Positions 47,193-58,860 of a stretch of DNA of 64,000 nucleotides are shown here, piece after piece. The position numbers and the translations under genes were made by a program. Source of the stretch: Methylobacterium sp. Leaf108 (GTDB lineage Bacteria > Pseudomonadota > Alphaproteobacteria > Rhizobiales > Beijerinckiaceae); assembly GCF_001423265.1 (NCBI RefSeq), contig NZ_LMND01000030.1:148996-212995 (forward strand). Direction: 5' to 3'. Below the pieces are notes generated by a model that saw nothing but the letters and a program-made list of their open reading frames with translations, was not told where the DNA came from and searched no databases. How positions within the stretch are numbered: position 1 is the first letter of the stretch; each line of letters opens with the position of its first letter.

Positions 47193-47640
47193 TTAAAGAT
47201 GCAGCCAGTCTTCCGCCACGGTGTCTGGCTGAGCTCCGAGGTCGCGGCAATGTTGCTCGATGCGGTCTTGGATCTCGGTGAGGCGGTCGAAATACCGGTT
47301 GACGATGGGTTCGTCGCCGAGCCGCCAGAAGTGCTTTGCCGACTGGAATTCGGGCGTGCAGGGCGGCAGGGAGGCGAACCGCAGACCTTTCCACGCGCGG
47401 TCCGGGTCAGTGTCCCAGCCGGCATCATCGAGCGGCAGGGTGATGGTGCGTCGTGGATCTGCGCCGGCCGCGCGGGCGAACAATGCCGACAGGCGCTCGA
47501 CGACCGGCTTGGTGACGCCGTTGCCGAAGCCAGCGCGACACGCAACCGGTCACGGCGGCCACCTCCGGCATCGTCTGTCCCCGGACCCCGGAAGCCAGAT
47601 CGCCTGGTCGTGCAGCGCCGCGCACGCGTCCTTATTCGTA
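47193..47640 (-). pseudogene. Decayed IS630-family transposase fragment
   Basis: On the minus strand, in two frames. The upstream part reads GQTMPEVAAVTGCVSRWLRQ, the helix-turn-helix start of IS630-type transposases. After a frameshift and a missing middle, the other frame reads VTKPVVERLSALFARAAGAD, then LPLDDAGWDTDPD (second catalytic Asp block), FASLPPCTPEFQSAKHFW (third catalytic block, with its Glu apparently replaced) and NRYFDRLTEIQDRIEQHC. The usual length is about 340 residues; less than half is left. No terminal inverted repeats were found. Confidence 0.75.
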
Positions 47641-47778
47641 CGCGCCCGCCGGCCCGATTCCTCGACGCTCGGATGGTCGACGATGTGAGCCTTGTCCGCC
47701 TCCGCAAGACAATGCCGAGGCTAGATCCATGATCCCCTGAAGAGGAATCCCACCCGGATCAATCCGCCGAAACCAGTG

Positions 47779-49335
<1,557 letters not shown>

Positions 49336-49473
49336 GGACCCGGAGTTAGACGAGGCGCCTCGCGGGTGCAACGCGCCCGCTCACGTCCGCGCGACCGGGC
49401 CCGAGGATTAATCGGGCGTTCATGCCCGGTCGGCGAAACGGCGCCCCCCAGCAACGAACAGGAGCCTCAGTCC

Positions 49474-49704
49474 ATGAGAGCAACCATCCTCGGGATCGCC
49501 GCCATCGCCCTCGCCGGTCTCGCCATGCCGGCCCAGGCCGCGCCCTTGAGCGTCGGCACCGGGTTCGCGCCGGACAATGCCATCGAACAGGCTCGTGTCG
49601 TGCGGCGCACCGTGGTGCGCGGTCCCCGCTGCAAGACGGTGATCACCAAACGTCGCGGGCCGCTCGGCCGCGTCACGGTGGTGCGCAAGCGCCAGTGCTT
49701 CTAA
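49474..49704 (+). CDS. Small secreted basic protein, 76 aa
   Basis: The ATG at 49474 follows a GGAG nine bases upstream. A signal peptide (MRATILGIAAIALAGLAMPAQA) precedes a mature part of about 54 residues rich in Arg, Lys and Val. It has two Cys (RGPRCKTVITKRRG and the C-terminal RKRQCF) that could form a disulfide. Small secreted proteins of this kind are frequent in Hyphomicrobiales. The function is unknown. It is divergent from guaA. Confidence 0.7.
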   Translation: MRATILGIAAIALAGLAMPAQAAPLSVGTGFAPDNAIEQARVVRRTVVRGPRCKTVITKRRGPLGRVTVVRKRQCF

Positions 49705-49711
49705 TCGATGC

Positions 49712-49735
49712 GGCGCCGTCCCGAATGACGGCGCC
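49712..49735. terminator. Hairpin between convergent genes
   Basis: Perfect nine-base stem GGCGCCGTC / GACGGCGCC with a six-base loop, seven bases after the stop of the small secreted-protein gene and before the end of the DUF808 gene. There is no T-run on either side, so termination strength is uncertain. Confidence 0.45.
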
Positions 49736-49799
49736 CCACCCATGACGAGGATGGTCCCGTCACCACGGGGCCATCCGATCCGGCCCGGGCGGACGTCCC

Positions 49800-50891
49800 T
49801 CAGGCGGAGTCCGACACCCGCCGCGACGGCGTCTCCGGCGCGGCCTTGAACTTGAACAGCCCCATCACCTTAGCGGCCACCGGCACGATCAGGTACTGGG
49901 CGACCGGGATCGTCGCCGCCCCGATGGCGAGCCCGAGCACCCCCGACAGGGCGGCCGTGACGAGCCATTCCACGACCGCGGCCATGGCCGGGACCAGGCC
50001 CGCCGCCCACAGGGCCGCCGCGTGGACGATGTGGCTCGGCCCCTTCACGCCGTAGTCCTCGAGGCCGTGCAGGATGATGCCGCCGCCGACCCAGAGCATC
50101 GCCGCCGTGCCCACGATGGCGAGGACGGTGAGGAAATACGGCATGGCGACCACGAGGCCGCGCCCGAACCCTCGGGTGATCGGCGCCAGGCCGCGATCGG
50201 CTCCCGAGGGAGCGGCCGTGACCAAAACGGTCCGCAGGCCGAGCAGGCTCGAGGCCGGACGGTCGTTCACGGCCAGCGCCATCCCGGCGTCGTCGGCCTT
50301 CACGATGAGGGCAACGAACCCGTAGACGAGGAGGGTCACGCCCAGCGCCACGACGGCGAGGATGGTCGCCTGCATCGTCACGGACGTCGTGCCGAGGGAG
50401 GCGAGCGTCAGGGCCATGACCTCGGCCGAGAGGATGAAATCGGTCTGGATGGCGCTGCGGACGCGCTGGTCCTCCTGGGCCTTGGCGTCCTCCTTGGAGG
50501 CGCCGATCGCCGTCTCGTGGCGTTCGGCCTGATGCGGCATGACGGCGTGCAGCACCTTCTCCGCGCCCTCGTAGCAGAGGTAGATGCCGCCGAGCATGAG
50601 CAGGGGCGTGATCGCCCAGGGCGCGAAGAAGCTCAGCGCCAGGGCGCCGGGAAGCAGGAACAGGAACTTGTTCTTCAGCGATCCCATCGCGATCCGGCCG
50701 ACGATCGGCACCTCGCGGGCGGCGGCGAAGCCGACGACGTAGCGCGGCGTGACGGCGGCGTCGTCGATGACGATGCCCAGCGCCTTGGTCCCGGCCTTGG
50801 CCGATTGCGCGGCGACGTCGTCCAGGGAGGCGGCGGCGACCTTGGCCAGCGCCACCACGTCGTCGATGATTGCGATCAGCCCGATACTCAA
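49800..50891 (-). CDS. DUF808 (YedI family) membrane protein
   Basis: The 363-residue protein starts at TTG with AAGGA about ten bases upstream; no closer ATG gives the conserved IAIIDDVVALAKVAAASLDD start. YedI features follow: REVPIVGRIAMGSLKNKFLFL, PWAITPLLMLGGIYLCYEGAEK and AIQTDFILSAEVMALTLASL, with many membrane segments in the second half. It is an inner-membrane protein of unknown function. It lies upstream of guaA on the same strand, beyond the small divergent gene. Confidence 0.88.
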   Translation of the reverse strand: MSIGLIAIIDDVVALAKVAAASLDDVAAQSAKAGTKALGIVIDDAAVTPRYVVGFAAAREVPIVGRIAMGSLKNKFLFLLPGALALSFFAPWAITPLLMLGGIYLCYEGAEKVLHAVMPHQAERHETAIGASKEDAKAQEDQRVRSAIQTDFILSAEVMALTLASLGTTSVTMQATILAVVALGVTLLVYGFVALIVKADDAGMALAVNDRPASSLLGLRTVLVTAAPSGADRGLAPITRGFGRGLVVAMPYFLTVLAIVGTAAMLWVGGGIILHGLEDYGVKGPSHIVHAAALWAAGLVPAMAAVVEWLVTAALSGVLGLAIGAATIPVAQYLIVPVAAKVMGLFKFKAAPETPSRRVSDSA

Positions 50892-51016
50892 CGGCGTTGT
50901 CCTTCAGATCTGTCTGCGGCCGGCCGGCGGCCGCCCGGTGCGCACGAACAACGAGACAGGCCGCCGAAAGATCGATGGCGCCATGGTCTTCGTTGTCCGC
51001 TCGTCTGCATAGCCCC

Positions 51017-51760
51017 TTATCGCAACGTCGGGAGGGTCGTCGCGATCAGAACGAAGCCCGAGGCGGTCAGGAGCGACAGGATCACGGTGCGAAAGGTCTC
51101 CTCGCTGAAGCGGCGGTAGAGCCGGGCACCCACGAGGGCGGGACACAGGACGGCGAGGGCGACGGCCGGGAACAGCGCGAAGGCCTCGGCCGGCACGGCA
51201 TCGACCGCGACGTAGGTCGTCAGGGTGACGGCGTGCATCACCAGGTTGAACCCCTGGAAGACACCGCGCTGCGTGTCGCGGTCCCAACCGCGCAGGGTCG
51301 CCCAGAGCGTCGGAGCCGGCCCGGTGAGGCCGCCGAGGCCACCCATGATGCCGCCGACGACACCCACCGCACTGTCCGCGATGCGACCGCCCCAGGCGAT
51401 GCGGGGCAGGTCCCGCGCAAACAGCATGATCGGGCACCAGACCGCCAGGAGGATGCCGATGGCGAGCTTGAAATGGCGCGGGTCGACCACCTGCAACAGG
51501 GCGACGCCGATGGGGACGCCGAGGATGCCGCCCGCCACGAAGGGCAGGAGGCGCTTCGGATCGAGACTCCGCCGGATCGCCCCGAGCGAGAGGAGCTGGC
51601 CGATCAGCGAGCCGAACACCACCAGGGGCCCGGTCAGCACCGGATCGAGGGACCACGCCCAGACCGCCATCGTCACGAGCCCGAACGAGGTTCCCGACAG
51701 GCCCTGGACGAAGCCGCCGGCGGCGGCCCCCAGCATCACGATGCCTGTCTGCGGGTCCAT
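51017..51760 (-). CDS. TauE/SafE family (TSUP) anion exporter
   Basis: The 247-residue membrane protein has about eight predicted helices arranged as two repeats. Each repeat has the Gly-rich family signature (GAAAGGFVQGLSGTSFGLV and VVGGIMGGLGGLTGPAPTLW). Relatives export sulfite, sulfoacetate or related organosulfonates; the substrate here is unknown. The ATG at 51760 is preceded by GAGGAG. It is on the same strand as the esterase gene, 73 bases downstream of it. Confidence 0.88.
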   Translation of the reverse strand: MDPQTGIVMLGAAAGGFVQGLSGTSFGLVTMAVWAWSLDPVLTGPLVVFGSLIGQLLSLGAIRRSLDPKRLLPFVAGGILGVPIGVALLQVVDPRHFKLAIGILLAVWCPIMLFARDLPRIAWGGRIADSAVGVVGGIMGGLGGLTGPAPTLWATLRGWDRDTQRGVFQGFNLVMHAVTLTTYVAVDAVPAEAFALFPAVALAVLCPALVGARLYRRFSEETFRTVILSLLTASGFVLIATTLPTLR

Positions 51761-51833
51761 CGGGTCTCCTCGACATGGGCGTAACGCGTGCGGCAGGGGG
51801 CGTCGGCGGCCTGTGTCGCGCGATTCCACATCC

Positions 51834-52823
51834 TCACGCGCGTAAGAATCCGCGTCGGCGCATCCAGGTGAGGAACAGCCCCGGCCAGGCCGCCGCCGGC
51901 GAGCCCGGCACGCCGAGGCCGTAGCCGTGGCCGCCCCGTTCGAACAGGTGCAGTTCGACGGGGACGAGGGCGCGGCGCAGGGCCGAGAACATCACGAGGG
52001 AGTTGTCGACGACCGCGATCGGGTCGTCGGCCGATTGGGACAGGAAGATCGGCGGACCACGCTCGCGCACGTGGCTGTCGACGGAATGCGCCGCGGCCTC
52101 TTCCAATGTTGGGGACTCGCCGACGAGGACGCGGCGCGTCGAGGTGCGGTCGAAGGGCGGCCTCAGGGTGATGACCGGGTAGATGAGGCCGGCCAGATCG
52201 GGCCGGGGCGAAACGTCGTCCCGCGCATCCACGGCGGCGTAGAGGGCATCCGCCGAGCGGACCGCGGCCTCTCCCATCAGGTGGCCGCCCGCCGAGAAGC
52301 CGAGCACGCCGATCCGCTGCGGGTCGACGGCAAAGCGGGAAGCCTCGGACCGCACGAAGCGCAGGGCCCGCTGCACGTCCTGGATCGGCGCGACCGGCCC
52401 CGCCGCCCAGCCCTCGCCCGGCAGCCGGTAGATCAGGACGAACGCGGTGACGCCGGAGGCGGCCAGCCAATTGGCCACGGGAACACCTTCGTTGCCGATG
52501 TCGATGCGGCGGTAGCCGCCGCCGGCGGCCACCAGCATCGCCGCGCCGTTGGGCCTGGCCGCCCGCATCACCAGGAGGCAGGGGCGGGTCACGTTGGTGA
52601 TCACGCCCTCGCGGGTCTCGTCGAAGCGTCCGTCGGCGGCGACGGGGCCGCCGCCACCGGGGGCTAGGCCGGGCCAGAGGTCGAGGATCTCGAGGTCGGC
52701 GCCGGGGGAGGCCAGGACGCCGGATCGCGGTGGGACGGGGGACGGCGCCTGAGCCTGCGCTTCCCGGGTCGTCGACAAGGCCGCGGCCAGGCCGGTGATG
52801 ACGTCGCGACGGGCGAGTCTCAT
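51834..52823 (-). CDS. Secreted alpha/beta hydrolase (BD-FAE/acetylxylan-esterase-like)
   Basis: About 329 residues. A twin-arginine-like signal (MRLARRDVITGLAAAL) leads to an alpha/beta-hydrolase domain with VAAGGGYRRIDIGNEG (oxyanion loop), nucleophile Ser in GVLGFSAGGHLMGEA, acid Asp in FLSQSADDPIAV and His in FERGGHGYGL. This matches the BD-FAE and acetyl-xylan esterase-like group, which removes acyl groups from carbohydrates. The start at 52823 places the signal at the N-terminus; a frame to 52862 is longer. Confidence 0.87.
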   Translation of the reverse strand: MRLARRDVITGLAAALSTTREAQAQAPSPVPPRSGVLASPGADLEILDLWPGLAPGGGGPVAADGRFDETREGVITNVTRPCLLVMRAARPNGAAMLVAAGGGYRRIDIGNEGVPVANWLAASGVTAFVLIYRLPGEGWAAGPVAPIQDVQRALRFVRSEASRFAVDPQRIGVLGFSAGGHLMGEAAVRSADALYAAVDARDDVSPRPDLAGLIYPVITLRPPFDRTSTRRVLVGESPTLEEAAAHSVDSHVRERGPPIFLSQSADDPIAVVDNSLVMFSALRRALVPVELHLFERGGHGYGLGVPGSPAAAWPGLFLTWMRRRGFLRA

Positions 52824-52911
52824 GCGGGTTCGCGCGATGTCGGACGGGCGGATGAAAGGCACGGGAGCGGACGCTCGGGGGGCCGGGAGTCTCCGCGCCG
52901 CACCTCCCGCA

Positions 52912-54204
52912 TCAGCGCACCCGCTCGAGGGTGGCGACGTAGAAGCCGTCCGTTCCCGTCAGGCCCGGGCTCATCTGCAGCCCGAAAGTCGTCAGCCTGA
53001 CGGCAGGACGAAGCGCGTCCCCGGCGATGCCGGCGGCGGGGACGACGGCGAAGGCGTCGTCGTGTCGTCCGAGGAAGCCGGCGACCGCGCCGTCGTTCTC
53101 GGCCGGGAACAGCGAGCAGGTCACGTAGGTGATGCGCCCGCCCGGCCGTACCAGCCGCGCCGCCCGGTCGAGGACGCCGGCCTGGTCCTGGAGGCGGGCG
53201 GCCAGGGCGCCGGGCCTGACGCGCCACTTGGCGTCCGGATTGCGCCGCCAGGTGCCCGAGCCGGTGCACGGCGCATCCACGAGCACGCGGTCGACCTCAC
53301 CGTCGAGGTCGCCGAGGACGTCGGCGCGGGCGCGCCCGGCGCGCGGCGTCCTCACCTCGGCGACGGCGCCGGAGCGGCGCAGGCGCTCGTGGATCGGGGC
53401 GAGCCTGCGGGGATCGTCGTCGCTGGCGATGAGCCGGCCGGCGTTGCCCATGGCGGCGGCCAGCGCCAGGGTCTTGCCGCCGCCGCCGGCACACAGATCG
53501 ACCACCGTCTCGCCGGCCCTGGCGCCACAGAGGAGCCCGGCGAGCTGCGAGCCCTCGTCCTGGATCTCGTACCAGCCGTCGAGAAACTCAGGCTCCACGT
53601 GGAGGGCCGGCCCGCGCCCGTCCTCGCCCAGCGGGATGCGCAGGCCGTGGGGGGCATGCGGTGTCGGCTGGGCGGCCAGATGCGAAAGACCCGCCAGCGC
53701 CTCCTCGCGGCTGCGCTGAAGCGTGTTGATCCTGATATCGAGTGGCGCACGTCGGCCGAGCGCCCGCAATTCGTCGCGCAGGGCGTCGCCGAACACGTCC
53801 GCGAGGGCCGGCAGCACCCACTCCGGCACGTCGCCGGCGATGGCCGGAGGGGCCTCGGCCAGCGACCCCTCGGTGAGGGCCCGGCGCTCGTCCGTCGTCA
53901 GGGGAGGGGGGGCGAACCGCTCGCCCGAGAACAGGCCGGCGATGGTCGGTTCGGCGAGCCCGTACTGGAGTCGCAGCATGCCGGCGACGACGGCGCGGGG
54001 CGTGTCCGCCCCCATGATCCAGGCGGCCGAGGCGCGCCGGCGCAGGGCGTCGTAGACGAGGCTGGCGATGGCGGCCCGGTCGCCGGAGCCGGCGAAACGG
54101 TGGCCGAGCCCCCAATCCTTGAGGGCGTCGGCGGCGGGGCGGCGGCGGTCGGCGATATCCGCCAGGATGTCGATGGCGGCGGACAGGCGGGCGGGTGGGG
54201 TCAG
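52912..54204 (-). CDS. RsmB-like 16S rRNA (cytosine-C5) methyltransferase, apparent CTG start
   Basis: The methyltransferase part has the SAM motif VVDLCAGGGGKTLALA, VDAPCTGSGTWRRNPD with a catalytic Cys, and the second Cys in ITYVTCSLFPAEN. The first ATG in frame (54015) starts inside the conserved N-terminal domain. In the same frame upstream, 63 codons read as the expected RsmB/NusB-like start (LTPPARLSAAIDILADIADR ... ASLVYDALRRRASAAW), with no ATG, GTG or TTG. They begin at a CTG (54202-54204) preceded by GAGGA at seven bases. I therefore place the start at CTG, giving 430 residues; a conservative start is 54015. Confidence 0.85.
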   Translation of the reverse strand: MTPPARLSAAIDILADIADRRRPAADALKDWGLGHRFAGSGDRAAIASLVYDALRRRASAAWIMGADTPRAVVAGMLRLQYGLAEPTIAGLFSGERFAPPPLTTDERRALTEGSLAEAPPAIAGDVPEWVLPALADVFGDALRDELRALGRRAPLDIRINTLQRSREEALAGLSHLAAQPTPHAPHGLRIPLGEDGRGPALHVEPEFLDGWYEIQDEGSQLAGLLCGARAGETVVDLCAGGGGKTLALAAAMGNAGRLIASDDDPRRLAPIHERLRRSGAVAEVRTPRAGRARADVLGDLDGEVDRVLVDAPCTGSGTWRRNPDAKWRVRPGALAARLQDQAGVLDRAARLVRPGGRITYVTCSLFPAENDGAVAGFLGRHDDAFAVVPAAGIAGDALRPAVRLTTFGLQMSPGLTGTDGFYVATLERVR

Positions 54205-54351
54205 CGGTCGATCCTCGAAACGGCGTCGTCTGCCGCGATACGGCCACGCTTACGCCCAAAGCCCAGCATAGGCCGTCCTGGTGTCCGGTGCGAACCGCGA
54301 TCGGACGCGGGGCCGTTTTTGCCTGTGACCATCCGGAGCTGCGAAGCCACC

Positions 54352-54525
54352 ATGCCGTCCGTCATCCTGCCGCCCGTCGTCAAACTCACCGTCGCGAGCC
54401 TCGCCCTGGCCGCGCTCGCCGCCTGCGCCAGCGCGCCGCCGCCGGACCTGACCCCGCCCCCGGCCAAGCCCTACGACGCCAAGACCCAGCTCGAATACGG
54501 CGGACCGCGCGGACCCCGCTCCTGA
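54352..54525 (+). CDS. Small lipoprotein, 57 aa
   Basis: The 57-residue product begins MPSVILPPVVKLTVASLALA and ends its signal at LAACAS, so Cys24 is probably lipidated. The short mature part is Pro-rich and ends QLEYGGPRGPRS. The frame is open only in this orientation, between the divergent RsmB-like gene and the convergent ketopantoate-reductase-like gene (three bases apart). The function is unknown. Confidence 0.65.
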   Translation: MPSVILPPVVKLTVASLALAALAACASAPPPDLTPPPAKPYDAKTQLEYGGPRGPRS

Positions 54526-54528
54526 GCC

Positions 54529-55470
54529 TCAGGCCTTCGCGCGCGCGCGGCGGCGCTCGTAGGCATTGAGATGGGTATAGGCCTGCCCCAGGAGGGGGCA
54601 GGCGGCGGGATCTGCCGCCCGGGCGATCAGGTCGCCGACGATGTGGTCGGCCTCGATCCTGGCCCCGTTCTCGATATCGCGCAGCATTGAGGCGGTGAAG
54701 GCCGAGCCCTCCGCCGTGAGGATGCCACGCCCGCTGCGCACGGGCTTCTCGCGTGGGGTCCGGCCGGCGGCGGACGCGATGGCGATGCACTCGTCGTAGA
54801 GCCCGTTGACGAAGGCGAGCCCGCCCGGTGCACCGACGATATCGCCGATGGTGGCGCGCATCAGGCAGGTCGATCCGGCCAGCGTGGCCAGGAAGACCCA
54901 TTTCTCCCACATCTCCAGCACGATGGTCTCGCTCAGGCGCGGCTGGAAGCGCACGCCCTCCATCAGGGCTTCGACGGCCAGGATGCGCGGCGTGCGAGAG
55001 CCGTCGCGCTCGCCGTAGGTCAGGGTATGGAGGTCGTTCATCTGCCGGATCTCGCCGGCCGGTCCGAGCGTCGAGACGATGGCGCATGAACCGCCGAGCA
55101 CGCGACCCGGCCCGAATGCGGCGTCGAGGGCGTCGAGGTGGCGCATGCCGTTGAGGATCGGCAACACGGCGGTGGCCTCTCCGACCGCCGGCGCGACGTC
55201 GGCGATGGCGCCGTCGAGATCGTAGGCCTTGCAGCTCAGGAGGACGAGGTCGAAACCGTCGCCCCGGCCGGCGGCGAGGTCGGCCGCGATGACGGTCTTG
55301 GGCGCCGGGATATGGATGTCGCCCACCGGGCTCTTCACGACGAGGCCTTCGGCGGCCAGGACTTCCGCTCGGCGCGGCCTGACCAGGAAGGTGACGTCGC
55401 GGCCCGCCTCGGCCAGGCGCGCTCCGAAATATCCACCGGTGGCACCGGCGCCGACAACGAGCACGCGCAT
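54529..55470 (-). CDS. 2-dehydropantoate 2-reductase family protein
   Basis: The 313-residue protein has a Rossmann start VLVVGAGATGGYFGARLAEAG. It has the catalytic Lys region LLSCKAYDLDGAI and Asn in LPILNGMRHLD. The C-terminal domain has EKWVFLATLAGSTCLMRA with the conserved Lys, and RSGRGILTAEGSAFTASMLRDI with the Ser/Asp of the family. PanE reduces ketopantoate with NADPH in pantothenate synthesis, but several paralogues act on other 2-oxo acids, so the exact substrate is not certain. Confidence 0.88.
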   Translation of the reverse strand: MRVLVVGAGATGGYFGARLAEAGRDVTFLVRPRRAEVLAAEGLVVKSPVGDIHIPAPKTVIAADLAAGRGDGFDLVLLSCKAYDLDGAIADVAPAVGEATAVLPILNGMRHLDALDAAFGPGRVLGGSCAIVSTLGPAGEIRQMNDLHTLTYGERDGSRTPRILAVEALMEGVRFQPRLSETIVLEMWEKWVFLATLAGSTCLMRATIGDIVGAPGGLAFVNGLYDECIAIASAAGRTPREKPVRSGRGILTAEGSAFTASMLRDIENGARIEADHIVGDLIARAADPAACPLLGQAYTHLNAYERRRARAKA

Positions 55471-55543
55471 GGGAGGCTTCCCGACAAGACCCTGACTGGG
55501 CCCTCCTTATCGGAGAAGGCGCGCGGTGTTCCAGGCCGGGCGC

Positions 55544-55975
55544 TCAGATTCCGGCAGGCGCCAGGACGATTCGGACGGCGAAGACGATCCACATGGCCGC
55601 CAGCGCCACGAAACCCGCCAGATAGGCGCGGAAGCGGTGAGGGATGTGGTTCGTGGTGATGTAGACGCCCGCATGGACGACGCGGGTCGCCACGAACACC
55701 CACGACAGCACCACGAACAGGAGGTCCGCCTTCTTCGTGAGAATCGCGAGCGGCACCAGCACCAAGAACAGCACCGGGAGCTCGAACTGGTTCGAGAACG
55801 CGTTGGCGGCCTGCTGCGCACGGGCCGGCCAGTTGCGCTGGCCGAGACCGACGTCTCCGGCCTCGACCGTGCCGGCCCTGACCTCCGCGAAGCGGACGCG
55901 CCCCATCCACAGCAGCAGGGCGAAGATCAGCGCGACCTGAACGAAGACGGGGGCGAGGACGGCCTGGATGGTCAT
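55544..55975 (-). CDS. MAPEG family membrane protein
   Basis: The 143-residue protein has four membrane helices (about 5-24, 63-82, 85-103 and 118-138). Typical MAPEG blocks are present: WPARAQQAANAFSNQFELPVLF and LSWVFVATRVVHAGVYITTN. Eukaryotic members act in eicosanoid and glutathione metabolism; bacterial roles are mostly unknown. It starts seven bases after the guaB stop on the same strand, so the two are very probably co-transcribed. Confidence 0.9.
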   Translation of the reverse strand: MTIQAVLAPVFVQVALIFALLLWMGRVRFAEVRAGTVEAGDVGLGQRNWPARAQQAANAFSNQFELPVLFLVLVPLAILTKKADLLFVVLSWVFVATRVVHAGVYITTNHIPHRFRAYLAGFVALAAMWIVFAVRIVLAPAGI

Positions 55976-55982
55976 GACCGCA

Positions 55983-57641
<1,659 letters not shown>

Positions 57642-57647
57642 TCACCG

Positions 57648-58538
57648 TCAATCGACGAAAGGCCGTGCGCCCTTGTCGGTCCAGTCGGGCGGTAGGCCGA
57701 GATAGTCGCCGATGATGCCGTCGATGCCCGGGGCACGACCGAACCGCTCGCAATCGGGATCGAGGGGGCGTTCGCCGAGCACGGTGACGCGGATGCGGTT
57801 GAGGTTCGGGATCGCGTAGGGCGCCTTGAACGGATCGACGCCGGTGGCGAGGAAACCGCCGAAGTCCTGGCCGAACTCGCCGGCCAGATCGTAGGCGTCG
57901 CTGGCGGGCGAGAACCGGGCCTGGTTGGTGAAGGCGTTGGCGGCCCCGCCCCAGACCATGGCGGCGCGCTGCTGGTTGCGCCGATCGAGCGCCTCGGCCT
58001 CCACGGTGAGGCTGCCCAGGCCGATCGGGATGCGCGGAATCGGCACGCGTCCCACGGACGTTGCGAAACCGACGCCGAGCTGCGAGGCGACGCTGATCCC
58101 CGCCGAGGTGGCGATGGTGGTCCCGGCCGCCGGGACGTTGGTGCTGGCAAAGCGCGTGACCACCGCACGCACGGTGAGGTCGGCCTTCCGGGTGGAGACC
58201 ACGTCGTAGCGCAACGAGAGCTCGTAGCAGAGCGCCCGGTCGGCGGCATTGGCGATCAGGCGGCGTTCGACGTCGTCGATGTCCGGCCCCGCGACGGAAA
58301 CGGGAAACTCGGCGGGAATGATGCGGACGGTGCGGGCCTCGGCCAGCGCCGCGGTGTCGACGTAGAGCCTGGCGCGGGTGGTCGATTCCGAACTCGCCTC
58401 GAGGCGGTCGTAGCGCGTCAACGATCCGGTCTCGTTGAGGAGGATGGTGCCGCATCCGGCAAGGAGCGCCGTCACGCCGATACCGGCCGCGGCCTTCGCC
58501 CATCGCCCACGGCCTTCGAACCTTCGCAACATCCACAT
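57648..58538 (-). CDS. DUF3313-like lipoprotein
   Basis: About 296 residues. The N-terminus has a basic start and a lipoprotein signal ending GVTALLAGCGT, so the protein is probably anchored in the outer membrane. The mature start GSLTRYDRLEASSEST, followed by YVDTAALAEARTVRIIPAEF and ADLTVRAVVTRFASTN, fits the DUF3313 family, whose function is unknown. Both ATG 58538 and 58532 are possible starts. It is on the same strand as guaB, 171 bases upstream of it. Confidence 0.75.
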   Translation of the reverse strand: MWMLRRFEGRGRWAKAAAGIGVTALLAGCGTILLNETGSLTRYDRLEASSESTTRARLYVDTAALAEARTVRIIPAEFPVSVAGPDIDDVERRLIANAADRALCYELSLRYDVVSTRKADLTVRAVVTRFASTNVPAAGTTIATSAGISVASQLGVGFATSVGRVPIPRIPIGLGSLTVEAEALDRRNQQRAAMVWGGAANAFTNQARFSPASDAYDLAGEFGQDFGGFLATGVDPFKAPYAIPNLNRIRVTVLGERPLDPDCERFGRAPGIDGIIGDYLGLPPDWTDKGARPFVD

Positions 58539-58860
58539 ACTTTCGCCGGACTCAAGGTCGCTTTGTGGTGTCAGCGGGTGCAATGCGCCATGGCGCAGGG
58601 CAACGACCGGACGGCCACGTCGCGTCTTTCCACAATCTATCCACGCCAAGCTTGCGCGGGAAGGTGACCCGACCCCACCCCGGCCCTCCTAGCGCGCGGC
58701 TGTGTCCATCGGGCAACGCCATGCCCCCGCACGTCCGGTCGCCCGCGGTCATCCAGGGCAACCGTGAAAGCCCCGTTTTGCGTTAGGAGATCCCCCCGTC
58801 CGGCGTCGATCCCGCGACACCGGCGTCCCTGCCTCCGCGAAAGCCGCTTCCCTCCGTCCG
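58539..58860. other. Divergent intergenic region
   Basis: 322 bases between the DUF3313-like gene and the MFS gene. No supportable gene, hairpin or recognisable promoter element was seen. It must hold promoters for both flanking genes. Confidence 0.4.

Larger units (their letters stand above)
44780..47720. mobile_element. Remnant of a tRNA-Ser-associated integrative element
   Basis: Three kilobases of clearly different composition between tRNA-Ser and the 3' end of guaA. For example, 46381-46440 has 20 G or C of 60 bases in an otherwise very GC-rich window. It holds a disrupted tyrosine integrase, one orphan gene and a decayed IS630 transposase. No second copy of the tRNA 3' end was found, so the right boundary is not defined and the coordinates are approximate. 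Confidence 0.7.

Noticed and set aside
47560..47720. Coding remnant reading EADKAHIVDHPSVEE beside the IS630 fragment
   Set aside because: It may be the far N-terminus of the same transposase, but the similarity is too weak to assign, so it was left out of the pseudogene.
44690..47778. Direct repeat of the tRNA-Ser 3' end as a right attachment site
   Set aside because: I looked for the T-arm and acceptor sequence between 45 and 48 kb and found only short chance matches.
49413..49428. CGGGC-loop-GCCCG hairpin upstream of the small secreted-protein gene
   Set aside because: Only five base pairs in a very GC-rich region, with no T-run; not distinguishable from chance.
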